NCBI RefSeq assembly: GCF_023195695.1
Contig: NZ_JALPQG010000005.1
Location: forward strand, 248,001 to 312,000
Length of the DNA stretch: 64,000 bases
DNA from: Aliiroseovarius sp. S1339
GTDB taxonomy: Bacteria; Pseudomonadota; Alphaproteobacteria; Rhodobacterales; Rhodobacteraceae
Reading direction: 5' to 3'
The position numbers and the translations under genes were made by a program. The notes beneath the pieces are model-generated. The model saw nothing but the letters and a program-made list of their open reading frames with translations, did not search any database and was not told the DNA's origin. The first letter of the stretch is position 1. The number at the start of each line of letters is the position of its first letter. Of this stretch, positions 1 through 8,327 are shown one piece after another.

Positions 1-2375
1 TAGATCTCGACCTGAAGCTCGGTGCCGGGGGTTGCAAGATCAGCGCGCACCATACCCAGCGCGATTGAGGCACCCACGCGATAGCCCCAGCCGCCAGACG
101 TGGTTTCGCCGACAATCTGACCGTCATGCCAAATGCACGACATATAGGGCGCGTCGGTATCCCCCGCGTCGACGATCATCGTGACAAAGCGCTTCTTTGG
201 GCCGGTTTTGGCTTCGGCCCGCAGCGCCGCTTTGCCCGGGAAGTCTTGCGGCTTGTCCAGACGCACGAAACGATCCAGCCCCCCTTCGAACATGGTGTAG
301 TCGGTGGACAGGTCGCCTTTCCACGCGCGATACCCTTTCTCAAGCCGCAGACTGTCCAGCGCATACATGCCGAAGGGCTTGGCACCCGCCCCGATCACTG
401 CATCGTAAAGTGCGGGGATATTGGCGTTCTCGGCGTGGATTTCCCAACCCAGTTCCCCGGCAAAGCTGACCCGCGCGAGGGCGCAGTCGACCCCAGCCAC
501 GCTCGCGGGCTGATGCGACAGCCAAGGCGCGGTCAGATCGGCCTGGGTTCCCAGACCTTCGAACAGATCACGGGCCTTGGGTCCAGTGACAATCAGGGTG
601 GAATAGTCTCTTGTATGGTCCGTCAGGCTAAGTCCCGCTGGCAACGCGCGGGCCAGCACTTCGAAGTCATGCCATTGCGCCGTGGCGGCGGTGATCAGGG
701 TAAAGAAGTCGTCGGCGTGGCGCATACACGACATCTCGGTCAGGATGCGCCCGCGGGTATCGGCGAAATAGAGAAGGTTCATCCGGCCAATTTTTGGCAA
801 ACCCCCGGTGCACATGCCGCGCAGCCATTCCGCTGCGCCATCGCCCGACAGGTTGAAGCGGGAAAACCCCGGCAGGTCCAGCACGCCCACACCGTCACGT
901 ACGGCCTCGCATTCTTCGCGGATACGTTGCTCCCACGGACCTGTGCGACCCCATGTATGCGTTGCCTCAAGCGAGGTATCGTCACCGGGCTTGGCGTACC
1001 AATTCGCGCGTTCCCAGCCGTTATAGACACCCATTACGCCACCAGCGGCGATCACTTTATCATGGATGGGTGACAGCTTTTTGTCACGTGCGGCGGGCCA
1101 TTCGTGGTGGGGGAAATGCATGGCATATTCGTTGCCATAAACCTCCATCCCTTTCTGCACGCAATAGTCGTGATCGGTGTAGTCAGTGTAACGGCGCGGA
1201 TCACACGCCCACATATCCCATTCGGTCGCCCCGTCGACGATCCATTCCGCCAGCACCTTGCCTGCCCCACCGCCTTGGGCAATGCCGAAAGTAAATACGC
1301 ACGCCTCAAACGCGTTTTTCACACCGGGCATCGGGCCGATCAGGGGCAACCCATCGGGCGCATAGGGGATCGGGCCGTTGATCACGCGCGACACGCCTGC
1401 TGTGCCCAGCGCAGGGACACGTTCCATCGCATCCGTGACAATATCCTCGATCCGGTCCAGATCATCGTTCCAAAGCTGGAAGCTGAAATCGTCGGGCATC
1501 GGGTCGTCGTCAGTTGCCCAATGAGCGCGGCAGTTAGGCTCATAGGGGCCAAGGTTGAAGCCGTGCTTTTCCTGCCTCAGATAGTACGACACATCCACAT
1601 CCCGCAGCAAAGGCAGCTTCTTCCCAGTTTCCTTTGTATACGTCTCTATTTCAGGGATTTCCTCAGACAACAGGTATTGGTGGCTCATCACCATCATCGG
1701 CACGGTGCGCCCGCCGAAGGGCTTGAACCACTCGCCCACACGTTGGGCATAATAGCCAGCGGCGTTCACCACATAATCGCAAGCAATGTCGCCCTTTTCG
1801 GTGTGGACGGTCCACGTGCCGTCAACGTGCTGGGTGACGCCATTTGCCGGACAGAACCGCACAATCTTGGCGCCCATATCGCGCGCGCCTTTTGCCAGAG
1901 CCTGCGTCAACTGCGCCGGGTCTATGTCACCGTCATGCGGATCATACAGCGCACCCACAAGATCATGCGTTTCGAGAAACGGATACCGCGCCTTGGTTTC
2001 ATCCGGGGTCAGGATCTCGATATCCATTCCTTGATAACGACCCATCGAGGCTGCACGCTGAAACTCCTGCATCCGTTCCTTCGTATGCGCCAAACGGATC
2101 GACCCGGTGACGTGGTAGTTCATCGGATAATCCACCTCGTCGCCCAACCGCGCATAAAGCTCGGTCGAATAGCGCTGCATGTTCATAATCGCCCATGAGG
2201 TTGAGAAGGTCGGAACATTGCCCGCCGCGTGCCATGTAGACCCCGCCGTCAGCTCGTTCTTTTCCAGCAGAACGCAGTCAGTCCAACCCTTCTTGGCAAG
2301 GTGATACAGCGACGAGGCGCCGACGACACCGCCGCCGATGATGACGACGCGGGCTTTGGTGGGAAAATCAGACAT
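1..2375 (-). CDS. Dimethylglycine/sarcosine dehydrogenase-like FAD oxidoreductase with GcvT domain (3' end outside window)
   Basis: This is a large flavoprotein of the dimethylglycine/sarcosine dehydrogenase type, which oxidatively demethylates N-methyl glycines and passes the one-carbon unit to tetrahydrofolate. The N-terminus is a Rossmann FAD motif (VVIIGGGVVGASSLYHL) followed by a DAO-type oxidoreductase domain (ELTAGSTWHAAG, a flavin-linkage region). The last visible residues (LGMVRADLATPGTELQVEI) match the C-terminal aminomethyltransferase (GcvT_C) domain. The frame is open from the ATG at 2375 to base 1, about 791 residues, so only a few C-terminal residues are missing. It is the third gene of a minus-strand operon, 25 bp after the GFA-family gene and behind an XRE-cupin regulator. 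The exact substrate (dimethylglycine, sarcosine or a related methylamine) cannot be decided from the sequence. Confidence 0.85.
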   Translation of the reverse strand, partial: MSDFPTKARVVIIGGGVVGASSLYHLAKKGWTDCVLLEKNELTAGSTWHAAGNVPTFSTSWAIMNMQRYSTELYARLGDEVDYPMNYHVTGSIRLAHTKERMQEFQRAASMGRYQGMDIEILTPDETKARYPFLETHDLVGALYDPHDGDIDPAQLTQALAKGARDMGAKIVRFCPANGVTQHVDGTWTVHTEKGDIACDYVVNAAGYYAQRVGEWFKPFGGRTVPMMVMSHQYLLSEEIPEIETYTKETGKKLPLLRDVDVSYYLRQEKHGFNLGPYEPNCRAHWATDDDPMPDDFSFQLWNDDLDRIEDIVTDAMERVPALGTAGVSRVINGPIPYAPDGLPLIGPMPGVKNAFEACVFTFGIAQGGGAGKVLAEWIVDGATEWDMWACDPRRYTDYTDHDYCVQKGMEVYGNEYAMHFPHHEWPAARDKKLSPIHDKVIAAGGVMGVYNGWERANWYAKPGDDTSLEATHTWGRTGPWEQRIREECEAVRDGVGVLDLPGFSRFNLSGDGAAEWLRGMCTGGLPKIGRMNLLYFADTRGRILTEMSCMRHADDFFTLITAATAQWHDFEVLARALPAGLSLTDHTRDYSTLIVTGPKARDLFEGLGTQADLTAPWLSHQPASVAGVDCALARVSFAGELGWEIHAENANIPALYDAVIGAGAKPFGMYALDSLRLEKGYRAWKGDLSTDYTMFEGGLDRFVRLDKPQDFPGKAALRAEAKTGPKKRFVTMIVDAGDTDAPYMSCIWHDGQIVGETTSGGWGYRVGASIALGMVRADLATPGTELQVEI

Positions 2376-2400
2376 TTTTGGGCTCCGTCCATTTAGGGTG

Positions 2401-2775
2401 TCACTGCGCGCTTTGCGGCAGGCCGTCTGTGATGTCGTAATAGTCGCCTTTGTCGGCAACATAGATGTGCTTTTCCAGTGTCAGACCGGTCGGGCCGTCG
2501 ATGGCACCCAACGAGAAACTGATCGTGTCATCGTCATGGGCTTTCCAGAACAGAAACGACCCGCAGGAAGCGCAGAAGCCGCGCTTGGCCGTGGGGCTGG
2601 CGGCATACCAGGTCACGTCGCCTGTGATTGTCAGGTCGCGTTCCGGCACATAGGCAGACGACCAGATGCCGCCGGATTGTTTGCGGCACTGACCGCAGTG
2701 GCACATCGAATTGCCCTTCGGCTTCGCGGACGTTTCGAATTGGATATTGCCGCAGAGGCAGCTTCCTTTCAGCAT
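2401..2775 (-). CDS. GFA family protein (glutathione-dependent formaldehyde-activating enzyme-like, zinc-binding)
   Basis: This 124-residue protein has the zinc-ligand pattern of the GFA/CENP-V fold: GSCLCG at residues 4-9, MCHCGQC near 24-30 and GFCASCGS near 68-75. Family members bind zinc; some condense formaldehyde with glutathione, but many have unproven activity. I chose the ATG at 2775 because AAGGAG precedes it by a good distance and the CLCG motif follows at once. It lies between an XRE-cupin regulator gene (10 bp gap) and a demethylating dehydrogenase gene (25 bp gap). A formaldehyde- or thiol-related role therefore fits the context: the downstream enzyme releases one-carbon units at formaldehyde oxidation level. 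That link is inference. Confidence 0.8.
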   Translation of the reverse strand: MLKGSCLCGNIQFETSAKPKGNSMCHCGQCRKQSGGIWSSAYVPERDLTITGDVTWYAASPTAKRGFCASCGSFLFWKAHDDDTISFSLGAIDGPTGLTLEKHIYVADKGDYYDITDGLPQSAQ

Positions 2776-2785
2776 GGCGATCTCC

Positions 2786-3367
2786 TTAATAAACCGGTGG
2801 GGCGATGACCCACACGGCGACGGCAGGTTCGTCATAGGGGTTGGCCCATTCGTGCAGCTCGTTGCGAATGCGAAAACTATCGCCACGCGCGACTGTGAAG
2901 CGACGGCCACCGATTGTCAGATCGAGTTTTCCGGCCACCATATAGCCAAGCTCTTGCGTTGGGCGCAGCGCCGGTGTCTGCATTTTCGAACGCGGCTTGA
3001 ACGTGGAATGAATCACTTCAAAATCATCCGTCAGGTCCGGCGAAAGCAGTTCTTCAATCAGCCCCTCGTCGCCAGACCCCATCGGGCGGCGCGCTCCCGC
3101 ACGCACGACATATCCCTGCTCATCAGCCAAGGCAGAAGTATGCGTAAATAACAGCGACATCGGCACGCCCAGCGCCTTGGCAATAACCCGCAAGTCCGAA
3201 ATCGATGGGTCGGATTTGTCACGCTCAACCTGACTAAGCCACCCGACCGAGCGGCCAAGCGCAGCGGCCAACTCGGTCAGCGTCAACCCGCGCGACTTGC
3301 GCAGCGCGCGAATATCCGCGCCGAGGCTTCTGTTTGAGGCGGGATCACTGTGCAGCATCCTGAACAT
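2786..3367 (-). CDS. XRE-family transcriptional regulator with C-terminal cupin
   Basis: Residues about 15-70 form a helix-turn-helix of the XRE/Cro type (RKSRGLTLTELAAALGRSVG, then SQVERDKSDPSISDL). Residues about 110-190 form a cupin sensor domain containing GYMVAGKLDLTIGG and ending AVWVIAPP. This architecture matches the PuuR/SutR-type regulators, which usually control uptake or catabolism of amines and amino acids and often repress their own operon. It is first in an operon with a GFA-family protein and a dimethylglycine/sarcosine-dehydrogenase-like enzyme, so it probably controls N-methylamine use. The start may be the ATG at 3367 or the in-frame ATG at 3358, which has GAGGA at better spacing. 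A perfect palindrome sits 20 bp upstream. Confidence 0.85.
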   Translation of the reverse strand: MFRMLHSDPASNRSLGADIRALRKSRGLTLTELAAALGRSVGWLSQVERDKSDPSISDLRVIAKALGVPMSLLFTHTSALADEQGYVVRAGARRPMGSGDEGLIEELLSPDLTDDFEVIHSTFKPRSKMQTPALRPTQELGYMVAGKLDLTIGGRRFTVARGDSFRIRNELHEWANPYDEPAVAVWVIAPPVY

Positions 3368-3387
3368 TCCTCACGGCTTGAAACCCC

Positions 3388-3404
3388 ACGTGAAAATTTC
3401 ACGT
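3388..3404. promoter_or_regulatory. Perfect palindrome, probable operator of the XRE-cupin regulator
   Basis: The 17-base sequence ACGTGAAAATTTCACGT has two perfect 8-base arms around one central base. A further half-site (TTTTCACG) follows at 3408-3415. It lies in the leader of the XRE-cupin operon, where an autoregulatory operator is expected for this regulator type. Which protein binds it is inference. Confidence 0.6.
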
Positions 3405-3462
3405 CTTTTTTCACGATGGGGCGAAGAGATGATTCGAGGCAAGTGGAAATTCTCAATGCCAC

Positions 3463-3918
3463 TTAGCGCGTGAAGGTGTCGCTCAGGATAGCGGCCAATT
3501 GATTTGCATCGTCTTGAGTAAACGCATTGGGTTGATTGCTGTCGATATCAAAGACCGCAATCAGGTCGCCCGCCCCGTTCCAGACCGGCAATACCAACTC
3601 GGACTGGGTCGAGGACGCACAGGCGATATGGCCGGGAAACGCGTTCACATCCGGCACCAATTGCCCCTGCCCCGTGCGCGCCGCCGCGCCGCAGACCCCG
3701 CGTGAGAACGGGATTTGCAGGCATCCGTGCCCACCCTGATAGGGACCGATTTTCAACAAATCAGGCTCTGTTACGCGGTAAAACCCCGTCCAGTCGAACC
3801 GATCATCTGCGTGATGCACTTCGCATGTCACAGTCGCCATCAAGGCAACCTCGTCACGCTCCCCTTCGGTCAGGGATGCGATGGTCTGTGCAAGTTCTTT
3901 GTACTCGACGCGTGGCAT
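3463..3918 (-). CDS. msrC: Free methionine-(R)-sulfoxide reductase, GAF domain (fRMsr)
   Basis: A 151-residue single GAF-domain protein. The three cysteines that define free methionine-(R)-sulfoxide reductase are present: C66 in GGHGCLQIPF, C76 in SRGVCGAAA and C100 in AFPGHIACAS. The long shared segment around PFxRGVCGxAAxTGQxQ is typical of the family. The enzyme reduces free methionine-R-sulfoxide in the cytoplasm using thioredoxin as reductant. Length is normal for the family. It is a lone gene, transcribed in the same direction as the downstream regulator operon but 95 bp away from it, and 59 bp after the thiolase gene on the same strand. Confidence 0.9.
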   Translation of the reverse strand: MPRVEYKELAQTIASLTEGERDEVALMATVTCEVHHADDRFDWTGFYRVTEPDLLKIGPYQGGHGCLQIPFSRGVCGAAARTGQGQLVPDVNAFPGHIACASSTQSELVLPVWNGAGDLIAVFDIDSNQPNAFTQDDANQLAAILSDTFTR

Positions 3919-3977
3919 GGGGGCTCCGAAAACCTAGGAGCGCGGATGATCCGCGCCCCTTTTGTATACGGTCGAGC

Positions 3978-5156
3978 TTATACGCGTTCAATCGCGATGG
4001 CTGTGCCTTCTCCGCCGCCAATGCAGATCGCCGCAACGCCCCGTTTCAGCCCGCGTTTTTCAAGCGCGTTCAAAAGCGTCACGATGATCCGCGCGCCCGA
4101 GGCGCCGATTGGGTGGCCCAGCGCACAGGCGCCACCGTTTACGTTCACTTTGTCACGGGTCAGACCCATTTCGTGCATGAAGGCCATCGGCACGACGGCG
4201 AAGGCCTCGTTCACCTCCCACAGATCTACGTCGTCCGTCGACCAGCCAAGCTTCGCCAAAAGCTTTTTGGCGGCAGGAACGGGCGCGGTGGGGAACAGGT
4301 TGGGTTCCTGCGCGTGGCTGGCGTGACCCAGAATGCGCGCGCGAATTTTCAGGCCTTGCGCCTTGGCAGCCTCCTCAGACGCGACAACCAGAGCCGCAGC
4401 GCCATCTGAAATCGACGAGCTGTTGGCCGGCGTCACGGTGCCATTCTTGCGGAAGGCCGGTTTCAGCGTCGGGATCTTTTCAGGCCGTGCATTGCCGGGT
4501 TGTTCATCCTCGGACACCAAAACCTCGCCCTTGCGGGTCTGGATGGTTACGGGCGCGATTTCACCCTCAAACGCACCGGATTTCTGCGCGTCCAGCGCGT
4601 TTGACAGCGATTTCAGCGCATATTCATCCTGCGCTTCGCGGGTGAACTGGAAGCTTTCTGCGCAATCCTCGGCAAATGTGCCCATCAGGCGCCCCTTGTC
4701 ATAGGCATCCTCAAGCCCATCAAGGAACATGTGGTCGACGACCGCGCCATGCCCAATACGTGCGCCGCTGCGCATTTTTGGTAGGATATAAGGGGATTCA
4801 GTCATGCTTTCCATACCGCCCGCGACCATAATATCGGTGCCGCCCAGCGCGACTTGGTCATACGCGATCATGGTGGTTTTCATCCCTGACCCGCACATCT
4901 TATTCAGCGTGGTCGCGGGAACTTCATTGCCTAATCCAGCGGAAAACCCTGCCTGACGCGCCGGGGCCTGACCCTGACCTGCGGGAAGAACGCAGCCCAT
5001 CAGAAGCTCTTCGATGTCACCAGACTTGGCGCCGGCGTCCGCAAGCGCAGCCTTGATGGCCGCACCACCCAATGCCGAGGCCGCAACCCCCGAAAACGCC
5101 CCCTGAAAGCCTGCCATCGGCGTGCGCGCGGCACCTGCGATAACTACGTTCTTCAT
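3978..5156 (-). CDS. Acetyl-CoA C-acetyltransferase (thiolase)
   Basis: This 392-residue protein is a type II thiolase that condenses or cleaves acetoacetyl-CoA. The nucleophilic cysteine is C88 in LNKMCGSGMKT. The GHPIGASGARI histidine motif and the CIGGGEGTA catalytic cysteine motif near the C-terminus are intact. The ATG at 5156 starts the standard MKNVVIAGAARTP N-terminus and is preceded by GGAGAAGACG. A biosynthetic role (PhaA-type, toward polyhydroxybutyrate or the ethylmalonyl-CoA pathway) is usual in Rhodobacterales, but there is no phaB neighbour here, so the pathway is not fixed. A STAS-domain gene starts divergently about 100 bp away. Confidence 0.93.
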   Translation of the reverse strand: MKNVVIAGAARTPMAGFQGAFSGVAASALGGAAIKAALADAGAKSGDIEELLMGCVLPAGQGQAPARQAGFSAGLGNEVPATTLNKMCGSGMKTTMIAYDQVALGGTDIMVAGGMESMTESPYILPKMRSGARIGHGAVVDHMFLDGLEDAYDKGRLMGTFAEDCAESFQFTREAQDEYALKSLSNALDAQKSGAFEGEIAPVTIQTRKGEVLVSEDEQPGNARPEKIPTLKPAFRKNGTVTPANSSSISDGAAALVVASEEAAKAQGLKIRARILGHASHAQEPNLFPTAPVPAAKKLLAKLGWSTDDVDLWEVNEAFAVVPMAFMHEMGLTRDKVNVNGGACALGHPIGASGARIIVTLLNALEKRGLKRGVAAICIGGGEGTAIAIERV

Positions 5157-5257
5157 CGTCTTCTCCGTCCCAATTGCAAATTCCTGATCACGCTTACCGA
5201 ATGGTAACGATCGCCGTCTAGACTGTAGTTCTACCAATCGCGTGAAGGAGAAGACAG

Positions 5258-5605
5258 TTGGAACTTACTCATATCGACACGGCAAAGGCGCGTGTGATCA
5301 CTGTTAGCGAAAACAGAATCGACGCCGCCATCGCCATCAGCTTCAAAGATCGCATGCGCGAACTGACCGAAGGTGGCCCAGATCGCATCTTGGTCGACAT
5401 GGCGCAGGTCGACTTCATTGATTCCAGCGGGCTGGGGGCCATCGTCGCCGCGATGAAGCAAGTCGGGCCCGACAAATCCTTCGAACTGGCGAACCTGTCC
5501 AGCACCGTTCAGAAGGTTTTCAAACTGACCCGCATGGATACAGTTTTCACCATTCACGCGAATGTCGACACCGCTTTGGGTGGCGGTCTTGCGAATGCCG
5601 GCTGA
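5258..5605 (+). CDS. STAS-domain anti-sigma factor antagonist (SpoIIAA/RsbV-like)
   Basis: A 115-residue single STAS domain. The phospho-acceptor region reads VDFIDSSGLGAIVAAM, with the conserved serine pair and the LGAI loop. In the partner-switching scheme the unphosphorylated protein sequesters an anti-sigma kinase, and phosphorylation of the serine releases it. The start is a TTG at 5258, supported by a strong GAAGGAG ribosome-binding site seven to eight bases upstream; no ATG fits the domain start. It overlaps the next gene, an ATPase of the anti-sigma kinase type, by 11 bp. No sigma factor or PP2C phosphatase gene is nearby. Confidence 0.87.
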   Translation: MELTHIDTAKARVITVSENRIDAAIAISFKDRMRELTEGGPDRILVDMAQVDFIDSSGLGAIVAAMKQVGPDKSFELANLSSTVQKVFKLTRMDTVFTIHANVDTALGGGLANAG

Positions 5606-6101
5606 GGCGCTTTGCTTTATGGGCCATGCGAAAGATCTTCATCAATCGGCTCTAACGCCGCAGAAAAACGAGATGAAGCTTGTTTTTCCCGCCGATCCGG
5701 TGGCCGTGCGCGGTGCGTTGAAGGCATCTATGTCAGGATTGACCAATCTGAACCTGACCATAGACGAAAGGGGCGTGATCGAAATTGTATTGGCTGAGGT
5801 GTTGAACAATGTGGTGGAACACGCTTACGCGCACCACACATCCGGTGTGATCGAATTGCGGGTCAAACGCGGGGCAGACCGTCTGCACTTCACGGTTCTG
5901 GATGATGGCGTTCCGCTGCCTGATGATGGCCTGCCCGAAACCCCGTCTCACAGCCTTGCCGGCCCGGTCGACGACCTGCCAGAAGGTGGGTTTGGCTGGT
6001 TTCTGATTAAAGAACTGACGCAAGATCTGAATTATGTTCGCAGTGACATCCGAAATCGGTTGGATTTCACAATTGCCCTGGCGGACACGCGAGTTAGCTG
6101 A
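5595..6101 (+). CDS. Anti-sigma regulatory factor, serine kinase-type ATPase (RsbW/SpoIIAB-like)
   Basis: A GHKL-fold ATPase of about 168 residues. The N-box is EVLNNVVEHAY, the G1 box DDGVPLPDD, and a glycine-rich lid GGFGWFLIKEL follows. This matches the HATPase_c_2 group of anti-sigma serine kinases, which phosphorylate STAS partners or hold a sigma factor. The ATG at 5595 overlaps the end of the STAS gene, suggesting translational coupling; internal ATGs at 5619 and 5673 are alternatives. The pair forms a minimal partner-switch module, and its sigma or effector target must be elsewhere. Confidence 0.82.
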   Translation: MPAEALCFMGHAKDLHQSALTPQKNEMKLVFPADPVAVRGALKASMSGLTNLNLTIDERGVIEIVLAEVLNNVVEHAYAHHTSGVIELRVKRGADRLHFTVLDDGVPLPDDGLPETPSHSLAGPVDDLPEGGFGWFLIKELTQDLNYVRSDIRNRLDFTIALADTRVS

Positions 6102-6188
6102 CAGCGGTGCCTGTTCCCGATTTCTTGTGGCGCGTTGGCAAAAGCCGCCTCATCTCCTAGTCTTCGCGAGAACCAACAGCGAGGCGTC

Positions 6189-7775
6189 ATGCGCGATTTT
6201 CACCTGCCCGGACGGTCGCCCGTCCTTGCCACCAACGGCATCTGCGCCACGTCTCATCCGCTGGCCGCACAGGTCGCGTTGGACATTCTGAAGGCGGGTG
6301 GCAATGCCGTTGACGCCGCCATAGCCGCCGGGGTGCTGCTGGGCATTTGCGAACCTCAGATGACGGGGATCGGGGGCGACTGTTTCGTCCTGCTAGACGT
6401 GCCGGGGCGGAAGGACATCATCGCGCTGAATGGGTCCGGGCGCGCGCCCCGCCGCCTTTCGGCGAACGCTTTACGCGCGCAGGACCACACACGCATTCCC
6501 GAACGTTCGGTTCATGCGGTAACCATTCCCGGCGCGATTGACGCTTTTTGCATGTTATCAGCAGACTGGGGGCGGTTGTCGCTGGCCGAAACCCTCGCCC
6601 CAGCCATTCACTATGCAGAAGACGGCGTGCCGGTTGCGCCGAGGGTCGCACTGGATTGGAAGATCGCCGCGCGCGACGGGTGCCTGTCTGGCGTGGCGCG
6701 CGATTTTTACTTGGTTAACGGCGCGCCACCCGGCGTAGGCGATGTGTTCCGAGCCCCTGAACAGGCACAGGTCCTTCGCGCCATCGCGGCAAAGGGGCGT
6801 GCTGGCTTTTATGAAGGCGAAGTTGCCGATGATATGGTTGCCAGCTTGAAGGCTATGGGTGGCGTCCATGAGCTGGACGATTTCGCAGAACCGCAAGCGT
6901 TCTATACAAACGCGATTTCCGGCACTTACAAAAAAGTTGACCTGATCGAGCACCCCCCAAACAGCCAAGGCGCAACGGCGATCCTGATGGCAAATATCTT
7001 GTCGCAATTCGATCTGCCATCCCTCGACCCATTTGGTGCCGAACGTGCACATATCGAGGCAGAAGCGGCCAAACTCGCCTATGACGCGCGCAACCGGATC
7101 ATCGCCGACCCAGATGACACCACCCGGCTGAAGCACATGCTGTCAGCCAACACAGCGGCTGATCTGGCGGCACTTATCGACCTGCGCAGAGCGATGGTGA
7201 CAGCGACTGACACCAGCGAGGCCACGCACCGGGACACCGTTTACCTGACCGTTGTCGACAAAGACAGAATGTCGGTGTCGCTGATCTATTCAATATACCA
7301 CGCATTTGGCGCAGGACTGGCGTCAGACAAGTTCGGCATTTTGTTCCAAAACCGCGGCGCCGGTTTCAACCTGACCGCCGGGCACCCGAATGAAGCGGGA
7401 GGCGGCAAACGCCCGATGCACACGATTATTCCCGGAATGCTTCGTGAAGGCGGGCGGGTGACGATGCCGTTTGGCGTGATGGGTGGCGCGTATCAACCGA
7501 ATGGGCATGTGCGCTTCCTCAGCAATATGGTCGATTTCGGCATGGACGCCCAAACCGCAATCGATGCCCCGCGCGCCTTCTCGGACGGTGGGGTTCTGAA
7601 ACTGGAACGCGGCTATGGCGTGGATGTGCGGGCACAACTGGCGGAAATTGGGCACAGGATCAACATACCCGAAACACCAATCGGCGGCGCACAAGCCATT
7701 CATATTGACCATGATCGTGGGGTGTTAATCGGTGCGTCGGACGGACGGAAAGACGGATGCGCAATTGGCTATTAA
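6189..7775 (+). CDS. ggt: Gamma-glutamyltransferase
   Basis: A 528-residue N-terminal-nucleophile hydrolase of the gamma-glutamyltranspeptidase family, which cleaves glutathione and related gamma-glutamyl compounds. The N-terminal region has GGNAVDAAIAAG and MTGIGGDCFVL. The probable autoprocessing threonine is in THRDTVYLTVVDKD, placed as in the family's T-x-Y-V-V-D-K-D pattern. There is no clear signal peptide, so a cytoplasmic location is likely, as in many alphaproteobacterial homologues. I prefer the ATG at 6189, preceded by GCGAGG, over an upstream in-frame ATG at 6135. The gene converges on hspQ with a 6 bp gap. Confidence 0.87.
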   Translation: MRDFHLPGRSPVLATNGICATSHPLAAQVALDILKAGGNAVDAAIAAGVLLGICEPQMTGIGGDCFVLLDVPGRKDIIALNGSGRAPRRLSANALRAQDHTRIPERSVHAVTIPGAIDAFCMLSADWGRLSLAETLAPAIHYAEDGVPVAPRVALDWKIAARDGCLSGVARDFYLVNGAPPGVGDVFRAPEQAQVLRAIAAKGRAGFYEGEVADDMVASLKAMGGVHELDDFAEPQAFYTNAISGTYKKVDLIEHPPNSQGATAILMANILSQFDLPSLDPFGAERAHIEAEAAKLAYDARNRIIADPDDTTRLKHMLSANTAADLAALIDLRRAMVTATDTSEATHRDTVYLTVVDKDRMSVSLIYSIYHAFGAGLASDKFGILFQNRGAGFNLTAGHPNEAGGGKRPMHTIIPGMLREGGRVTMPFGVMGGAYQPNGHVRFLSNMVDFGMDAQTAIDAPRAFSDGGVLKLERGYGVDVRAQLAEIGHRINIPETPIGGAQAIHIDHDRGVLIGASDGRKDGCAIGY

Positions 7776-7781
7776 GCGCGA

Positions 7782-8108
7782 TCAGTTCATTTGGACATGC
7801 ATCGGATACTGACCATCCTCAAGATCTCCGAAGAATTCGGGGACATCCGGGTGGCCGACAGGCTCGCCTGAATAGTCAGCAATCAGGTTCTGCTCGGATA
7901 CATAAGCAACATAATAGCTTTGGTCGTTTTCGGCGAGCAGGTGATAGAAAGGCTGATCTTTCTGAGGCCGACTTTCTTCGGGAATGGCGTCATACCATTC
8001 CTCGGTGTTCGAAAACATGGCGTCCACGTCAAACACCACACCCCGGAAGGGATGCTTCCGGTGACGGACAATCTGTCCGAGCGAGTATTTGGCGCGCGTC
8101 TTTAACAT
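7782..8108 (-). CDS. hspQ: Heat shock protein HspQ
   Basis: A 108-residue YccV-like protein. The start MLKTRAKYSLGQIVRHRKHPFRG and the central VVFDVDAMFSNTEEWY and QPFYHLLAE motifs are characteristic of HspQ, a small hemimethylated-DNA-binding and protease-specificity factor. In E. coli it modulates DnaA levels and Lon activity; a similar role here is assumed from homology. Its length is typical. It is a single gene converging on ggt, with its promoter presumably in the 219 bp region shared with the divergent lytic transglycosylase. Confidence 0.92.
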   Translation of the reverse strand: MLKTRAKYSLGQIVRHRKHPFRGVVFDVDAMFSNTEEWYDAIPEESRPQKDQPFYHLLAENDQSYYVAYVSEQNLIADYSGEPVGHPDVPEFFGDLEDGQYPMHVQMN

Positions 8109-8327
8109 TTAGCAAAGCTCCTAACTCATAATTAGCGCTTTTGGGGGGTGTTTGTCCATGCAGGCAACCCCGGTTTTTGCGAAACAAATTGTGTAAGACG
8201 CGGGCTTACAACGCACTTCAACCCCCTGCGCGGGGCACCGCTGGTAGGAAATTTTTAGCATTCTTGCAATTCCCAGCACCGAGTATTTCGGCTATGGTTA
8301 CAAAAAACAAAAGATTGCGAGAGGCAG

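Noticed and set aside
126-1073. A 315-residue plus-strand frame near the left edge
   Set aside because: It is antisense to the dimethylglycine/sarcosine-dehydrogenase-like gene and has no domain pattern.
5194-5207. Inverted repeat TTACC-GAAT-GGTAA between the thiolase and STAS genes
   Set aside because: Arms are only five bases; not strong enough to call an operator.
8192-8210. Inverted repeat TGTAAG-N7-CTTACA between hspQ and the transglycosylase gene
   Set aside because: Arms are only six bases and no regulator for it is suggested; such repeats are expected by chance at this length.
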